From Bin5 sp965218625 (GTDB lineage: Bacteria > Chloroflexota > Anaerolineae > Caldilineales > Caldilineaceae): a DNA stretch of 64,000 nt. The position numbers and the translations under genes are program-made. Of the stretch, positions 36,679 to 46,300 are shown one piece after another. The first letter of the stretch is position 1. Every line of letters starts with the position of its first letter. Below the pieces are notes generated by a model that worked only from the letters and a program-made list of their open reading frames with translations, did no database searches and was not told the DNA's origin. The stretch spans positions 248,001 to 312,000 of the forward strand of contig CBDCLG010000015.1 of assembly GCA_965218625.1 (NCBI GenBank), given 5' to 3'.

Positions 36679-38286
36679 CTAAGGCGAATGTCCGGCAGGC
36701 TGCACCGGCGCCTGCGGCTGTGCTCTGCCGCGCAAGAAGCCCCAGATGATACGGTGCACCAGATGTTCAACCGGCGCGCGGTCGTCGGTAAAGACAGGCG
36801 TGCCCGCCGGTGGCTCTGCGGCCCGCACGCGCGACAAACTCTCCCCGACAAACTGACGAAATTCGCGCGGGAGAGAAAGGGACAGAGTGGCTACATTTGC
36901 GGCAAAGGTTGCCTGTGCCGCCGGCTGGACAGTGGCAACGACGAGGGAGTTGCCCAGGTCATCGGGCGGCCCCGGCTCGTCCACGACCAGCACGGAGGGG
37001 AAGATTTCTGCCAGCGTTGCCGCCAGCGCGTCAACGAGAGCAAAGTCTGTCGCAGAACGGCCGACATTGATCGCCAGGACACCCTGTTCGGTCATGTGCG
37101 CCCGCGCCAGGCGAAAGAACTCGACCGTGGTGAGGTGAAACGGAATGTAGGGCGGCCGGTAGGCGTCAACCAGCACGATGTCGAAGCGCGCGTCGTCCGG
37201 CTGCTCCTGTAGCCAGCGTCGACCGTCGGCCGCGACCGCCGTCAGATTGGGCTGGGTCATCCCGAAGTAGCGCCGCCCGACTTCGATGATCTGGGGGTCG
37301 AGTTCGATGCCGACGATTTCGACCGCACCGTAGATATCGTTGAAGAGATTGGGCGCCGTTCCCGCGGCCAGGCCTATGACGAGGACCCGCTCGTGCGCTG
37401 CCGGCGGGCCGTGGGTACGGAAGAGCGGCGCCAGCAGAAAATAGTCCCAGATTCCGTGACTGAGCAGGCTGTCAGGATGGTAAACGCTGTGGAGACCCAC
37501 ACCTTCGTTGAGCTGGAGGTGGCGCTCGCTGCCCCATGCCCGCACGACAATGTAGTTGTAGAGAGATTCGTCTTCATATAGAATTGGGCTGTCGTTCCGG
37601 CTGTCCCATTGGGCCCGCACGCTGCCGGGATCGAGCATAGCCAGCGTCAACGTAGCCCCGAGAGCCAGCAGCGCAAGCCCGGAGAGACGCCGGCTGCGCA
37701 TGTTGAACAGCGCGGTCAAAAAGGTGACGACGAGGAGCAAGCAGGCGAGCAGGTAGAAGCTCCAGCGTGTGCCGTAGACCGGGATCAGCCACAGAACAGG
37801 CAGGAAAGTGCCGATGATGCTTCCGCAGGTTGCGATGGCGTAAAGCCGTCCGGCGACGCGTCCTGTCTCCTGCAGGTCGGAGACGGCCAGACGAACGGCC
37901 CACGGGCTGACCGCGCCGAGCAGGATGACGGGCAGGCTGAAGAGCAGCAGGACGACGAAGAGCGAGCCGGCGAGCAGGCCGGGCAGATAGTCGTTCAGCC
38001 CGATGACGGCCAGGCGCAGCACGGGAGGGCTGATGACCGGCGTCAGGGCGACACCGAGACCGGCCAATGCGGCAAGCGTCAGGAGACCGCCGAGGCTGGG
38101 GAAGCGGTCGGCCAGTTTGCCGCCCAGCCAGGCGCCCACGGCCAGGTACAGCAGGATCAGACCGATCACTGCCGCCCATACAATCTGGCTGTTGCCGAAC
38201 CAGGGTTCCAGCAGACGGGCGGCGCTCAACTCGACGCCCAAGGTGACTGCGCCCGCGGTGAAGACGAGCAGCGAGAGAGATTTCAT
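36679..38286 (-). CDS. Membrane-anchored spermidine-synthase-like protein
   Basis: This 535-residue protein, from the ATG at 38286, has about seven to nine hydrophobic helices in its first 300 residues. A soluble Rossmann domain of the spermidine synthase/methyltransferase type follows: RVLVIGLAAGTAPNLF, EIVGIELDP, VAADGRRWL, and FDIVLVDAYRPPYIPFHL. Fused membrane-spermidine-synthase-like proteins are common in Chloroflexota, but their substrates are largely unknown. An in-frame extension upstream to 38664 overlaps the start of the divergent gene and looks non-coding. The gene precedes PIG-L in one transcription unit. Confidence 0.85.
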   Translation of the reverse strand: MKSLSLLVFTAGAVTLGVELSAARLLEPWFGNSQIVWAAVIGLILLYLAVGAWLGGKLADRFPSLGGLLTLAALAGLGVALTPVISPPVLRLAVIGLNDYLPGLLAGSLFVVLLLFSLPVILLGAVSPWAVRLAVSDLQETGRVAGRLYAIATCGSIIGTFLPVLWLIPVYGTRWSFYLLACLLLVVTFLTALFNMRSRRLSGLALLALGATLTLAMLDPGSVRAQWDSRNDSPILYEDESLYNYIVVRAWGSERHLQLNEGVGLHSVYHPDSLLSHGIWDYFLLAPLFRTHGPPAAHERVLVIGLAAGTAPNLFNDIYGAVEIVGIELDPQIIEVGRRYFGMTQPNLTAVAADGRRWLQEQPDDARFDIVLVDAYRPPYIPFHLTTVEFFRLARAHMTEQGVLAINVGRSATDFALVDALAATLAEIFPSVLVVDEPGPPDDLGNSLVVATVQPAAQATFAANVATLSLSLPREFRQFVGESLSRVRAAEPPAGTPVFTDDRAPVEHLVHRIIWGFLRGRAQPQAPVQPAGHSP

Positions 38287-38334
38287 AGGGGAGCGATGTG
38301 GTAGCTGCGGCGACCTCCTCAGAACTGTTTTCAC

Positions 38335-38340
38335 AGTATA
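38335..38340 (-). promoter_or_regulatory. -10-like element before the spermidine-synthase-like gene
   Basis: TATACT on the minus strand (38340-38335) lies about 50 bases from the ATG. No convincing -35 box is at the standard distance. Confidence 0.35.
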
Positions 38341-38464
38341 GCACATCGAACGCGGCGAAGGAGAGAGGTTGGATGCCGCCTGCAGGCGCGTGGTGGGGAG
38401 CGCGAATTGAGACGCGAGCGAGTACTCCCCGCGGCTTCGCTCTGTTCCGAAAGAGGGGTTCGCG

Positions 38465-39553
38465 ATGAGCACGACAGGCTCACAAAGCGACACGGCAGCG
38501 CCTTCGGCGATCGGCCCTATCGCGCTCTTCGGGTCGGGGGAGACCGCGCCGGGCGCGCACCGAATCCACGAGCGCGTGATGCGCCGGCTGCCGGCGCCGG
38601 TGTCGGTCGCCATTTTGGAGACGCCGGCCGGTTTTGAGCTGAACTCGCCTGCGGTCGCGGGCAAGGTCGGCGCCTACCTGGAGCGGCATTTGCGCAACTA
38701 TTCTCCCCAGGTTTCGATTGTGCCGGCGCGCAAGCGCGGCACCGATTTCGATCCCGACGACCCCGCGCTGGCGACGGCGCTCTTCGAAGGCGACTATCTC
38801 TTTATGGGTCCGGGCAGCCCCTCCTACACGGTGCGGCAGCTGCGTGACAGCTATGCCTGGCATGCGCTGCGTGCGCGTCACCGGCTGGGCGCGGCCATCT
38901 GTTTTTCGAGCGCCACAACGGTCGCGTCGGGCCGCCACTCGCTGCCGGTCTACGAGATTTACAAGGTCGGCCAGGACCTCCATTGGATCGACGGGCTCGC
39001 CTTTTTCGGCGACTTCGGGCTGCGGTTGAGCGTGATTCCTCATTGGAACAACAACGACGGCGGCCAGGAGCTGGACACCAGCCGCTGCTACATGGGGCTG
39101 CCGCGTTTCGACGAGCTGTTGGAACTGCTGCCGGCGGACGTGACGGTGCTGGGCATCGATGAAAACACGGGCGTGGTGATCGACCCGGCGGCGGGTGAGT
39201 GCGAACTTGTGGGCCAGGGCGGCGCGACGGTGCTTTCGTCCACGGGAGAGCAAGTCTTCGTACAAGGGTCCCGTTTTCCCGTTACTGCGCTGGGAGATTG
39301 GCGGCTGCCGGCGACAGTTCAGGAGGGCATCCCCGCCGAGATATGGCAACGGGCCTGCACGGTGCAGGCCGCGGCCGATGAGCCGGCGGAGGCGCCGACG
39401 CCGCAGTCGATACTAGACCTTGCGGAGCGGCGCCAGGCCGCGCGCGCCGAACGCGACTGGGCCGTGGCAGATGCGCTGCGCGATGAGATCGCTGCGCATG
39501 GCTGGCAGGTCCACGACACGCCGGAGGGGCCGCGATTGGAAAAGGTGGAGTAA
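38465..39553 (+). CDS. S51 peptidase/glutamine-amidotransferase-like protein with CysRS C-terminal-like tail
   Basis: The 362-residue protein has a Rossmann-like N-terminal domain (about 17-230). Its motifs are IALFGSGETAPG, FMGPGSPSYTVRQL and ICFSSATTVASG, which recall the cyanophycinase/peptidase S51 family; the last holds the place of the nucleophile, Ser. The final 50 residues (LAERRQAARAERDWAVADALRDEI) are the charged helix and short beta tip that end cysteinyl-tRNA synthetases. This tail makes databases sometimes call such genes CysS-like. No synthetase core is present. Activity is unknown. AGAGGGG precedes the ATG. Confidence 0.75.
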   Translation: MSTTGSQSDTAAPSAIGPIALFGSGETAPGAHRIHERVMRRLPAPVSVAILETPAGFELNSPAVAGKVGAYLERHLRNYSPQVSIVPARKRGTDFDPDDPALATALFEGDYLFMGPGSPSYTVRQLRDSYAWHALRARHRLGAAICFSSATTVASGRHSLPVYEIYKVGQDLHWIDGLAFFGDFGLRLSVIPHWNNNDGGQELDTSRCYMGLPRFDELLELLPADVTVLGIDENTGVVIDPAAGECELVGQGGATVLSSTGEQVFVQGSRFPVTALGDWRLPATVQEGIPAEIWQRACTVQAAADEPAEAPTPQSILDLAERRQAARAERDWAVADALRDEIAAHGWQVHDTPEGPRLEKVE

Positions 39554-39625
39554 GTAGGTCCTAGCGGTTGCGTTTCGCTATTGACTGTATAGCAACGCCG
39601 TCCAGTTTAACTGCGGGCGACCTGC

Positions 39626-40840
39626 TTAACGCGGCGGGTGCATCGGCATGACAACGTGCAGGAACTCCTCGTCGCCCATCCCGACGGGGCGGATGGTGCC
39701 GGGGCGGTTTGACTGCGTGGTTTCCAGTACGACCTGGTCCTCGTCTATCTGACTGAGCACGGCGATCAGGAAACGAACGTCGAAGTCGATCTCCAGTTCG
39801 TCGCCTTCCACCATCGCATCCAGCTCATTTTCGCTGTTGCCCTGCTCGGGGCTGGTAGCGGAGAGATGCAGGTTGCCGACGCCCCCCTCCTCGCCGGATT
39901 CGACCTTGAGGCGCACGATATTTGCGTTGTCGCGGGCGAAGAGCTGCGCAACCCGCGCCGCCTGCAGAAGGTCCTCTTTTTCGACAACAGTACGCGTATT
40001 ATGGCTCTTGGGGATGATCGCCCGGTAGTCGGGAAAGCGATCGGCGATCAGCTGGCTGACGAGATCGACCTGATGGAAGGAGCCGCGGCTCTCCGCGCCC
40101 CTACCCCACACTCGGAAGAGAATCTGATTGCGGGCCCGCGTGACGGTCACCTGGACCGGCCTCTCCTCATCAGAGTCGACGACGATCCGACCCAATTCGC
40201 CCAGGTGTCGCGCCGGCACGACGACCGACATATCTTCGCTGAAAGCCTCCCCAACCTCGATGCTGCGCACGCTGAGGCGGTAGCCGTCGGTGGCTGCCAG
40301 CGAGAGCCGCTCCCGGGCAAAGGTGACCTCGACGCCGGTCAGCGTCGGGCGGCTCTCGTCGGTGGCCGCCGCGAAAACGACCTGGTCGATCATCTTGGTC
40401 AGTCCGGCGGTCTCCAGCGCGACTGTACGTCCCTCCAGCGCCTCGGCGGTCTCCTCCGGCCCTTCGCCGCTATCGACGGTCGGGATCACGGGAAACTCCT
40501 GGGCGTCGATGCCTTTGATGTTGACATCGTAGTTGGCGCTGCGCAGGCGGAGCGTTTGCTTGCTGACCAACAGCTCCATATCGATCTTGCCGGGCGGCAG
40601 GCTGTTTACAAACTCGGCCAGCAGGCGGGAGGGGACGGTTATCGCGCCTTCAACATCGACGCTGGCGCCGACCCAGCAGTTGATGCCGATCTCCAGATTA
40701 GTGGCGGCCAGCCGCAGCTGGTTGTCCTTGGCTTCCAGCAGGATATTGCCCAGTACCGGCAGTGTGCTGCGGGACGATACCGCGCGACCGACGATCGATA
40801 GGCCCTTTGACAAATTCTCCTGAAAGCAGCTTACGCGCAC
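39626..40840 (-). CDS. dnaN: DNA polymerase III beta subunit (sliding clamp)
   Basis: The 404-residue clamp protein has the three-domain DnaN fold: an N-terminal RVSCFQENLSKGLSIVGRAVSSRSTLPVL, a central LTGVEV and DGYRLSVRSIEV, and a C-terminal end with HVVMPMHPPR. It encircles DNA and tethers polymerase III. It is slightly longer than the typical 366-380 residues through small acidic insertions, for example near the EEGGVGN loop. The start is GTG at 40840 after GGGAGGAAAAC. dnaA, recF and gyrB are not adjacent, which differs from the classic origin order. A strong divergent promoter region precedes it. Confidence 0.95.
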   Translation of the reverse strand: MRVSCFQENLSKGLSIVGRAVSSRSTLPVLGNILLEAKDNQLRLAATNLEIGINCWVGASVDVEGAITVPSRLLAEFVNSLPPGKIDMELLVSKQTLRLRSANYDVNIKGIDAQEFPVIPTVDSGEGPEETAEALEGRTVALETAGLTKMIDQVVFAAATDESRPTLTGVEVTFARERLSLAATDGYRLSVRSIEVGEAFSEDMSVVVPARHLGELGRIVVDSDEERPVQVTVTRARNQILFRVWGRGAESRGSFHQVDLVSQLIADRFPDYRAIIPKSHNTRTVVEKEDLLQAARVAQLFARDNANIVRLKVESGEEGGVGNLHLSATSPEQGNSENELDAMVEGDELEIDFDVRFLIAVLSQIDEDQVVLETTQSNRPGTIRPVGMGDEEFLHVVMPMHPPR

Positions 40841-40892
40841 GTTTTCCTCCCGTCCGACAGGAAATTAATCTGAATCTCAAGTGGATGCCGCA

Positions 40893-40921
40893 AATATAGC
40901 ACAGTGGAAAGTTGCAGCCAA
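40893..40921 (-). promoter_or_regulatory. Promoter of dnaN
   Basis: Minus strand: TTGGCT (40921-40916), 17 bases, TATATT (40898-40893). Predicted start is near 40886, 45 bases before the GTG. Confidence 0.6.
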
Positions 40922-41033
40922 ACCCCGGCGTGTGGATCAAACCGAAACAGCAGCCGCGGAATCGCAGTTCGGACAGAGAGCTTCCCGTGTACACCATCGC
41001 GGTGGGCGCAAAAAAGTGCGAATCAGACCTTGT

Positions 41034-41063
41034 TTGGCAACCAGCGCTCAGATTCTCTATAAT
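41034..41063 (+). promoter_or_regulatory. Strong promoter of the sigma-factor gene
   Basis: TTGGCA (41034-41039), 18 bases, TATAAT (41058-41063). Predicted start is near 41070, giving a leader of about 130 bases before the ATG at 41202. Confidence 0.75.
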
Positions 41064-41201
41064 TGAGGCGAACAGAGAAAGTGAAGAGAAGGCGGGAATG
41101 CTCCGAAACAGTGCGGCCGGGATTCTCGGGCGAGGGGTCGGCGGCCAGGTTCCCACCCCTCTCTCTCCGCAACCATTGCAGCAAAAGCGTGTTATTACGT
41201 T

Positions 41202-41891
41202 ATGAAAGGGAAAGCTTCGAGCGGGCCGGAAAGCAGCGCCAACGGCAGCGAGCCGCAATTGTCGGCGACGCAACAGGAGGAGGAGCGGGCGGCTGAAGCG
41301 GCCTTGGTGGCGCAGGCGCAGAAAGATCCGCAGGCATTTGACGAACTGTACGAACGCTATATCGATCGCATCTATTCGTATGTGTATAGCCGGGTGCAGA
41401 ACGTTCAGGACGCGGAAGACCTGACAGCGCGTATCTTCTACAGGGCTTTGAACCGCTTGGACAGGTACGAGGACAGAGGGCTGCCCTTCGGCGCGTGGCT
41501 GTTCCGCATCGCCCACAACCTGGTCGCCAACTGGCATCGAGATCAGAGCCGGCGGACCTTCCTTCCGATCGACGGGCTGATTTTTCCAGGTGCAAGGCGT
41601 GACGAACCGGAGGCCACAGTAGAGAGGCGCGAAGGGGAAGAGGCGCTCTGGGCGGCGATTGAACGGCTGCCGGAAGAGCGGCGGCGGCTGCTCTGGCACA
41701 AGTTCGGCGATCAGCTGACGAACCTGGAGATCGGTGAGTTGATGCAGAAGAGCGAGGGTGCGATCAAATCGTTATACTTCCGCACACTGGCGGCGCTGCG
41801 CAAGGATTTAGGCGAACAGTTCGATGACGACGGGGCGTCCCCCGTTCCTGAAGGGGAGAAAGGCGGAGAAACCAATGGAGACCGCGAATAG
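41202..41891 (+). CDS. RNA polymerase sigma-70 family (ECF-type) factor
   Basis: The 229-residue protein contains sigma region 2 (FDELYERYIDRIYSYVYSR, with the DAEDLTARIFYRAL continuation) and region 4 (LPEERRRLLWHKF and an SEGAIKSLYFR recognition helix). An acidic 40-residue N-terminal extension and a long, charged linker lie around them. It should direct polymerase to a small regulon. The following gene overlaps its 3' end by 17 bases and encodes a single-pass membrane protein, the usual organisation for a sigma/anti-sigma pair. The promoter in front is close to consensus for the housekeeping sigma. Confidence 0.88.
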   Translation: MKGKASSGPESSANGSEPQLSATQQEEERAAEAALVAQAQKDPQAFDELYERYIDRIYSYVYSRVQNVQDAEDLTARIFYRALNRLDRYEDRGLPFGAWLFRIAHNLVANWHRDQSRRTFLPIDGLIFPGARRDEPEATVERREGEEALWAAIERLPEERRRLLWHKFGDQLTNLEIGELMQKSEGAIKSLYFRTLAALRKDLGEQFDDDGASPVPEGEKGGETNGDRE

Positions 41892-42288
41892 ACTGGCCCG
41901 GTGGCGGCAGTTCAGAGTCGGCATTATGCGCGGCATCCCCTTTTTGCCATCGCCGCGCACCGAAACAGAGACTGAAGCGACTGAGGAAGCGCTGACGGAG
42001 GAAGAGGAGGAGCGGTTGGCGCAGATGGCGTCCTTTCTCGACAGGCTCTTCCCGTTTGTGAAGCCGTCGCCAACATTTCGAGCCCAATTGAAGCAGGCTC
42101 TCCTGGCCGAGCACCGGCGGCGTCTGGCCAGCGGCTCCGCTGTTCCGGTCCCGCAACAGGGCCGCATCTCCTGGCGCTGGTCGCTGGCCGCGACAGTACC
42201 GCTGCTAATCGGCGTGCTGGCCACCATCCTCTGGCGGCGCAGCCACCGCTCCGACGAGCAGTTGGCCTCCCTGATCGGCGGACAGTAG
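41875..42288 (+). CDS. Small single-pass membrane protein, probable anti-sigma factor
   Basis: A 137-residue protein starting at an ATG inside the end of the sigma gene, after AAAGGCGGAGAAACC. The first 100 residues are cytoplasmic-looking: an acidic run (TETEATEEALTEEEEE) and a helix FRAQLKQALLAEHRRR. One membrane helix lies at 103-120, and a short tail follows. There is no zinc-finger HxxxCxxC motif as in ZAS anti-sigma factors, so the role rests on context and topology. The FRAQLKQALL stretch is seen in proteins encoded next to ECF sigma factors in Chloroflexota-like genomes, from general recollection. Confidence 0.7.
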   Translation: METANRLARWRQFRVGIMRGIPFLPSPRTETETEATEEALTEEEEERLAQMASFLDRLFPFVKPSPTFRAQLKQALLAEHRRRLASGSAVPVPQQGRISWRWSLAATVPLLIGVLATILWRRSHRSDEQLASLIGGQ

Positions 42289-43378
42289 AGCGGCTCTTCC
42301 ACACTCAATAAAACGCTACCTCCCGACTTCGCAGCCGCTGACTCGGCTGCGACATATCCCCTACCAACTTCTCGCAGTAGCCCTTCTCCAAAGAAACTGA
42401 AATACTCCTGCGCCAACATAACAGCCGGTTGCTACGCGCTTTGGGAACGCATTTCAGGCCGCGTCCAAAGTCCGTGCCTCAGGTCAGTTATAAACGTCCA
42501 TCAAAGCCCTCGGCCCGATTCGCGGTAGCCAACCCCTGAGCCGGAGGAGCAACAATCTGAGGCTCAAATGCAAAGCTAACAAAGAGCCAACGAGAATCCA
42601 ATAATAGTTGCTGTAAACTTGGCGGTATGTACAACACAGCCATTGCCACTTCCAATGAGAAGATCGCCTGGTTTACGGCCTGGCAAGACCCCGGTATCAG
42701 CCGGGCAACTGCAGATTACGCCAACTTATTTGAGAGCATTCGCGCGTACAATCAGGAAACGCCCGCATAAATCGCGTTTGGCGTCCACTACAACCGAATC
42801 ATGGGCAATCAACGACGAATTGCCGTTCAGGCGCCTGGACCTCCCCAATTGGATTCCGCTTCCGGGAGGGACAGAAACAGCCGCACACAGTCCCATTGGT
42901 ACCTGGCGATGCCAGGCCTCCAAACCATTGCCCATCCCTCCGACTCCACTCAAAACCCAGAACCTTCCTCTCCTGAACCGACTTCCCGCAGACGTCGGCT
43001 TTATTTCAATAGCCTGGCTTCGGCCGGTCTACCAAACGTTGTAAGCGCGTCGCGACCGACCGTTCCCGCTTTGGGAGGCGGTGGCAGCTCATGCCTTCCA
43101 GGCTGTCCGCGGCGCGAGCGCCAAGTCGAATCCTTACCCCTCAGCAGAAAAGAACGACCTGGTTCCGGCGGCGTGCATTCGCCTGCGCGGGCGTCGATGC
43201 GCCCGGATCATTCTCCCGCCGGCGTCTCCGAAGGCCGCAGCTGGCGGCCGGCAGGATTTCTCCCGGGACGCATCCCACTCACTTCACGCGTTGAGAGAGT
43301 ACGTTGTAGGCGATTTCGCGGGCGGACCGGGTCGGAAAACTTCAGTCAACCCTTCCAGACATAAGGAGGAGTGAGCTA
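42289..43378. other. Kilobase without a recognisable gene
   Basis: Several overlapping open frames exist, for example 42801-43364 plus, but they lack family motifs and ribosome binding sites. Their composition shifts along the stretch. A 47-codon frame at 42627-42770 is listed separately. The last bases before 43379 hold a strong ribosome binding site for the LRR gene. I see no terminator, promoter or RNA gene that I could defend. Confidence 0.5.
42627..42770 (+). CDS. Possible small protein of 47 residues
   Basis: ATG at 42627 to TAA at 42770 gives a short acidic, aromatic peptide (MYNTAIATSNEKIAWFTAWQ at its start). The composition is protein-like and unlike the surrounding frames, but the ribosome binding site is weak (GGCGG). 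It may be a real small gene or the relic of a longer one. Confidence 0.3.
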   Translation: MYNTAIATSNEKIAWFTAWQDPGISRATADYANLFESIRAYNQETPA

Positions 43379-46300
43379 ATGTTGCGCCATAAGCAGTCGA
43401 AGCCAACTCTGTTCGGCAGAGGACGATCTGCCGCCAAAGGGCTGAGTATCTGGCTGGCAGTGTCCATATTGATCTTGTTCAGCGTGCCAGCGCCGCTTCT
43501 CAGCAAGGTGTACGCCCAGGAGAACGGCCGGGCAGTCGGCGCCGTCCACGCGGCGAGCAACCAGCCCGGCGTCCTGGCAGTTTCGTGGGACCCTCCGGCG
43601 GAATCGCCGCGCGATTACCGCGTCAACTGGGCGCGCGCAAACGAGAGTTTTCCATCCTATAAGGGCGACCACGGTAACGCCTACCCGACCGGCCCGGCAC
43701 TTACGATTTCCGGTCTGGAGCACGGCGTTTGCTACAAAGTAAGGGTGCGCGCCCGTTATGCCGACGCCCCGGGCGATTGGACCGACCAGGTCGAGGCTCT
43801 CGTCCAGGCCGCTTCCCCGACCCCCACAGAAACACCCCCGCCAACGCCAACCAACACGCCCCCGCCGACTGACATGCCCCCACCGACCGACACGCCCACT
43901 CCGGTAGAAACACCCCCACCGACGAACACCCCCCAACCGACAGATACCCCACCACCGGCAGACATGCCACCACCGGCAGACATGCCCCCACCGGCAGACA
44001 TGCCCCTACCGACTGACACGCCCCTACCGACTGACACGCCCCTACCGACTGACACGCCCCCACCGGCAGACATGCCCCCACCGGCAGATACGCCCCCACC
44101 GACAGATACGCCCCCGCAAGCAGACACGACCTCAACGAACGATACGCCCCCTCCGTCAGATTCGCTCCCGCCTGCGGCAGCGATGCGAGCCAGAGATGCG
44201 ACATCTCCGGCAGCAACAACAAGCCCGCCCGTCGCTTCGACTGAATCAGCGGAAGCTCCCACCGACAAAGCCCCTCCGGCGGATGCCTCCACGCCGGAGC
44301 CCGAGTCCGCGGCAGAGGTGGCTCCCATCCCTGCGGCTTCCTTTAGCGAAAACAGTTCGCAGACTGAGTCCGGTATCTGTGATCGCACTATCCAGGTACG
44401 CAACAAAATCATCAATCTGCTGAATAGCCAGAATCTGGGCGGATTGGGCCTCCTGCATTGCAGCGAGGTGACCGAAGAATACCTGACAAGAATCTTCCAA
44501 ATGGACCTGACAAGGGGAGGCGCCGAAGGCCCCATCGGCCCTTTGCAGGTGGGCGATTTCGCCGGTCTAACGGGACTGCGAGAATTGAATGTGCAGGACA
44601 ACAACCTGACCGCGCTTCCTGCGGGCGTTTTCGACGGCCTTTCGAGCATGAATCTCCTCTTTATGCCGGATAGCAATATCACTTCGTTGCCGGATGGCGT
44701 ATTCGATGACCTCGTCGACATGCATTCGCTGGCCATGCATGAAAATGAACTGACTTCACTGCCAGACGGAGTCTTCGACAGCTTGTCCGGTCTGAGACGG
44801 CTGACCGTTGCCGACAATAACCTGACCTCGCTGCCTGCCGGCATTTTCGCCGGAAACGGCAGACTGACGAATCTCCTCTTCTCCGACAACAATCTTTCCT
44901 CGCTGCCTGCCGGCATCTTCAGCGGCCTGTCCCACCTCAAGATCGTTAGCTTCGGGGGCAATTCTACGGATCCATTCATCTTGAGAACAGAACTGGAACG
45001 CGACGGCAGGGAAGTTTTTGTGAAGGTCATCGAAGGCGCGCCGGTCGATATGGCGATTACGCTGGCGGCTCAGAACGGTAGGCCCGCTCGCGCCACGGCG
45101 ACGGTTAAAGCTGGTCAGACCCGTAGCGAACCGGTCACTTTCTCGCCGGCTGATGGCTTCGGCGAAATCAGGGTGACAATAGAAGCGGCAGAATTTCGGA
45201 ACTATGACTATCTGAGTGGCCTCGCCATCAGCATGGACGCCGAGGTGGTGTTGGAGGCGATCCCCAAGGTTACGGTTGTCGTCACACCGGCGCCCACGCC
45301 GACGCCTACGGCTACGCCCGTGCCACCACCTTCAATCGAGATTACGGAGAAGGACGCCCTGGTTGCCCTTTACCTGGCTACTAATGGCGCAAATTGGGCC
45401 AACAATCGTAACTGGCTGAGCGAGGCTCCGATCAGCACCTGGCACGGCGTCTCGGTGGATGACAACGGTCGTGTCATCGATTTGGAGCTTCGAGGCAACG
45501 GGCTGAGTGGATCCATTCCACCGGAAGTGGGTAATCTCACCCAACTGGACGAACTGGACCTGGCTTCGAACAGTGTGGGAGGAACCATCCCGTCGGAACT
45601 AGGGCAACTCCCAAACCTGAGATTGCTGTTCCTGCAATACAATCGGCTGAGCGGCCGAATCCCGCCGGAGTTGGGCAGCCTGGCGAGGCTAAGGGCTCTG
45701 GGCCTGCACAACAACAAGCTGAGCGGCCCTGTCCCGCCGGAATTGGGCAATCTCGCCAACCTGAAGGAACTGTGGCTTTTCAACAATGAACTTAGTGGTG
45801 CGATCCCGCCACAACTGGGCCGCCTCTCCCGCCTGGAGGCCCTGCGTCTCTTCGGCAACCAGCTGGATGGAGAGATCCCAGTGCAGCTGGCCGACCTGGC
45901 CAGACTGAAATCTCTGGACCTGTCCGACAACAACCTGAGCGGCGAGATTCCCCCTCAGCTGGGCAACCTGGCCAACCTGAGGTTCCTGGGTCTTGCCATG
46001 AACAGGCTGAGCGGTGCAATCCCGGCGCAACTGGGCAACCTGGTCAGGTTGAAACAACTGGACTTGTCGAAGAACAGATTGAGCGGACCAATCCCGCCGG
46101 AGCTGGGCAACCTGGCCAGCCTCGAATATGTGTGGCTCTGGTTCAACCAGTTGACCGGCCCCATCCCTGCGCAGCTGGGCAATATCGCCAGCTTGAAACA
46201 TATCAACGTTTCCGCCAACAAACTGAGCGGGGCGATTCCACCAGAACTGGGCAACCTCACTGACCTGGTGTCCTTCTGGATCTTTGGCAACGAGCTGAGC

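Noticed and set aside
38286..38664. N-terminal extension of the spermidine-synthase-like protein
   Set aside because: The extension overlaps the divergent gene at 38465 and is not protein-like; the ATG at 38286 begins directly with a membrane helix.
40925..40940. TGTGGATCA upstream of dnaN as a DnaA box marking an origin
   Set aside because: Only one imperfect match, no AT-rich unwinding stretch and no dnaA nearby.
42801..43364. Open frame in the gap before the LRR gene
   Set aside because: Low-complexity Pro/Arg/Ser-rich translation with no motif, no ribosome binding site and overlapping frames equally open.
43820..44130. Regular short repeats suggestive of a CRISPR array
   Set aside because: Repeats are contiguous without spacers and in frame with a Pro/Thr linker of a secreted protein.
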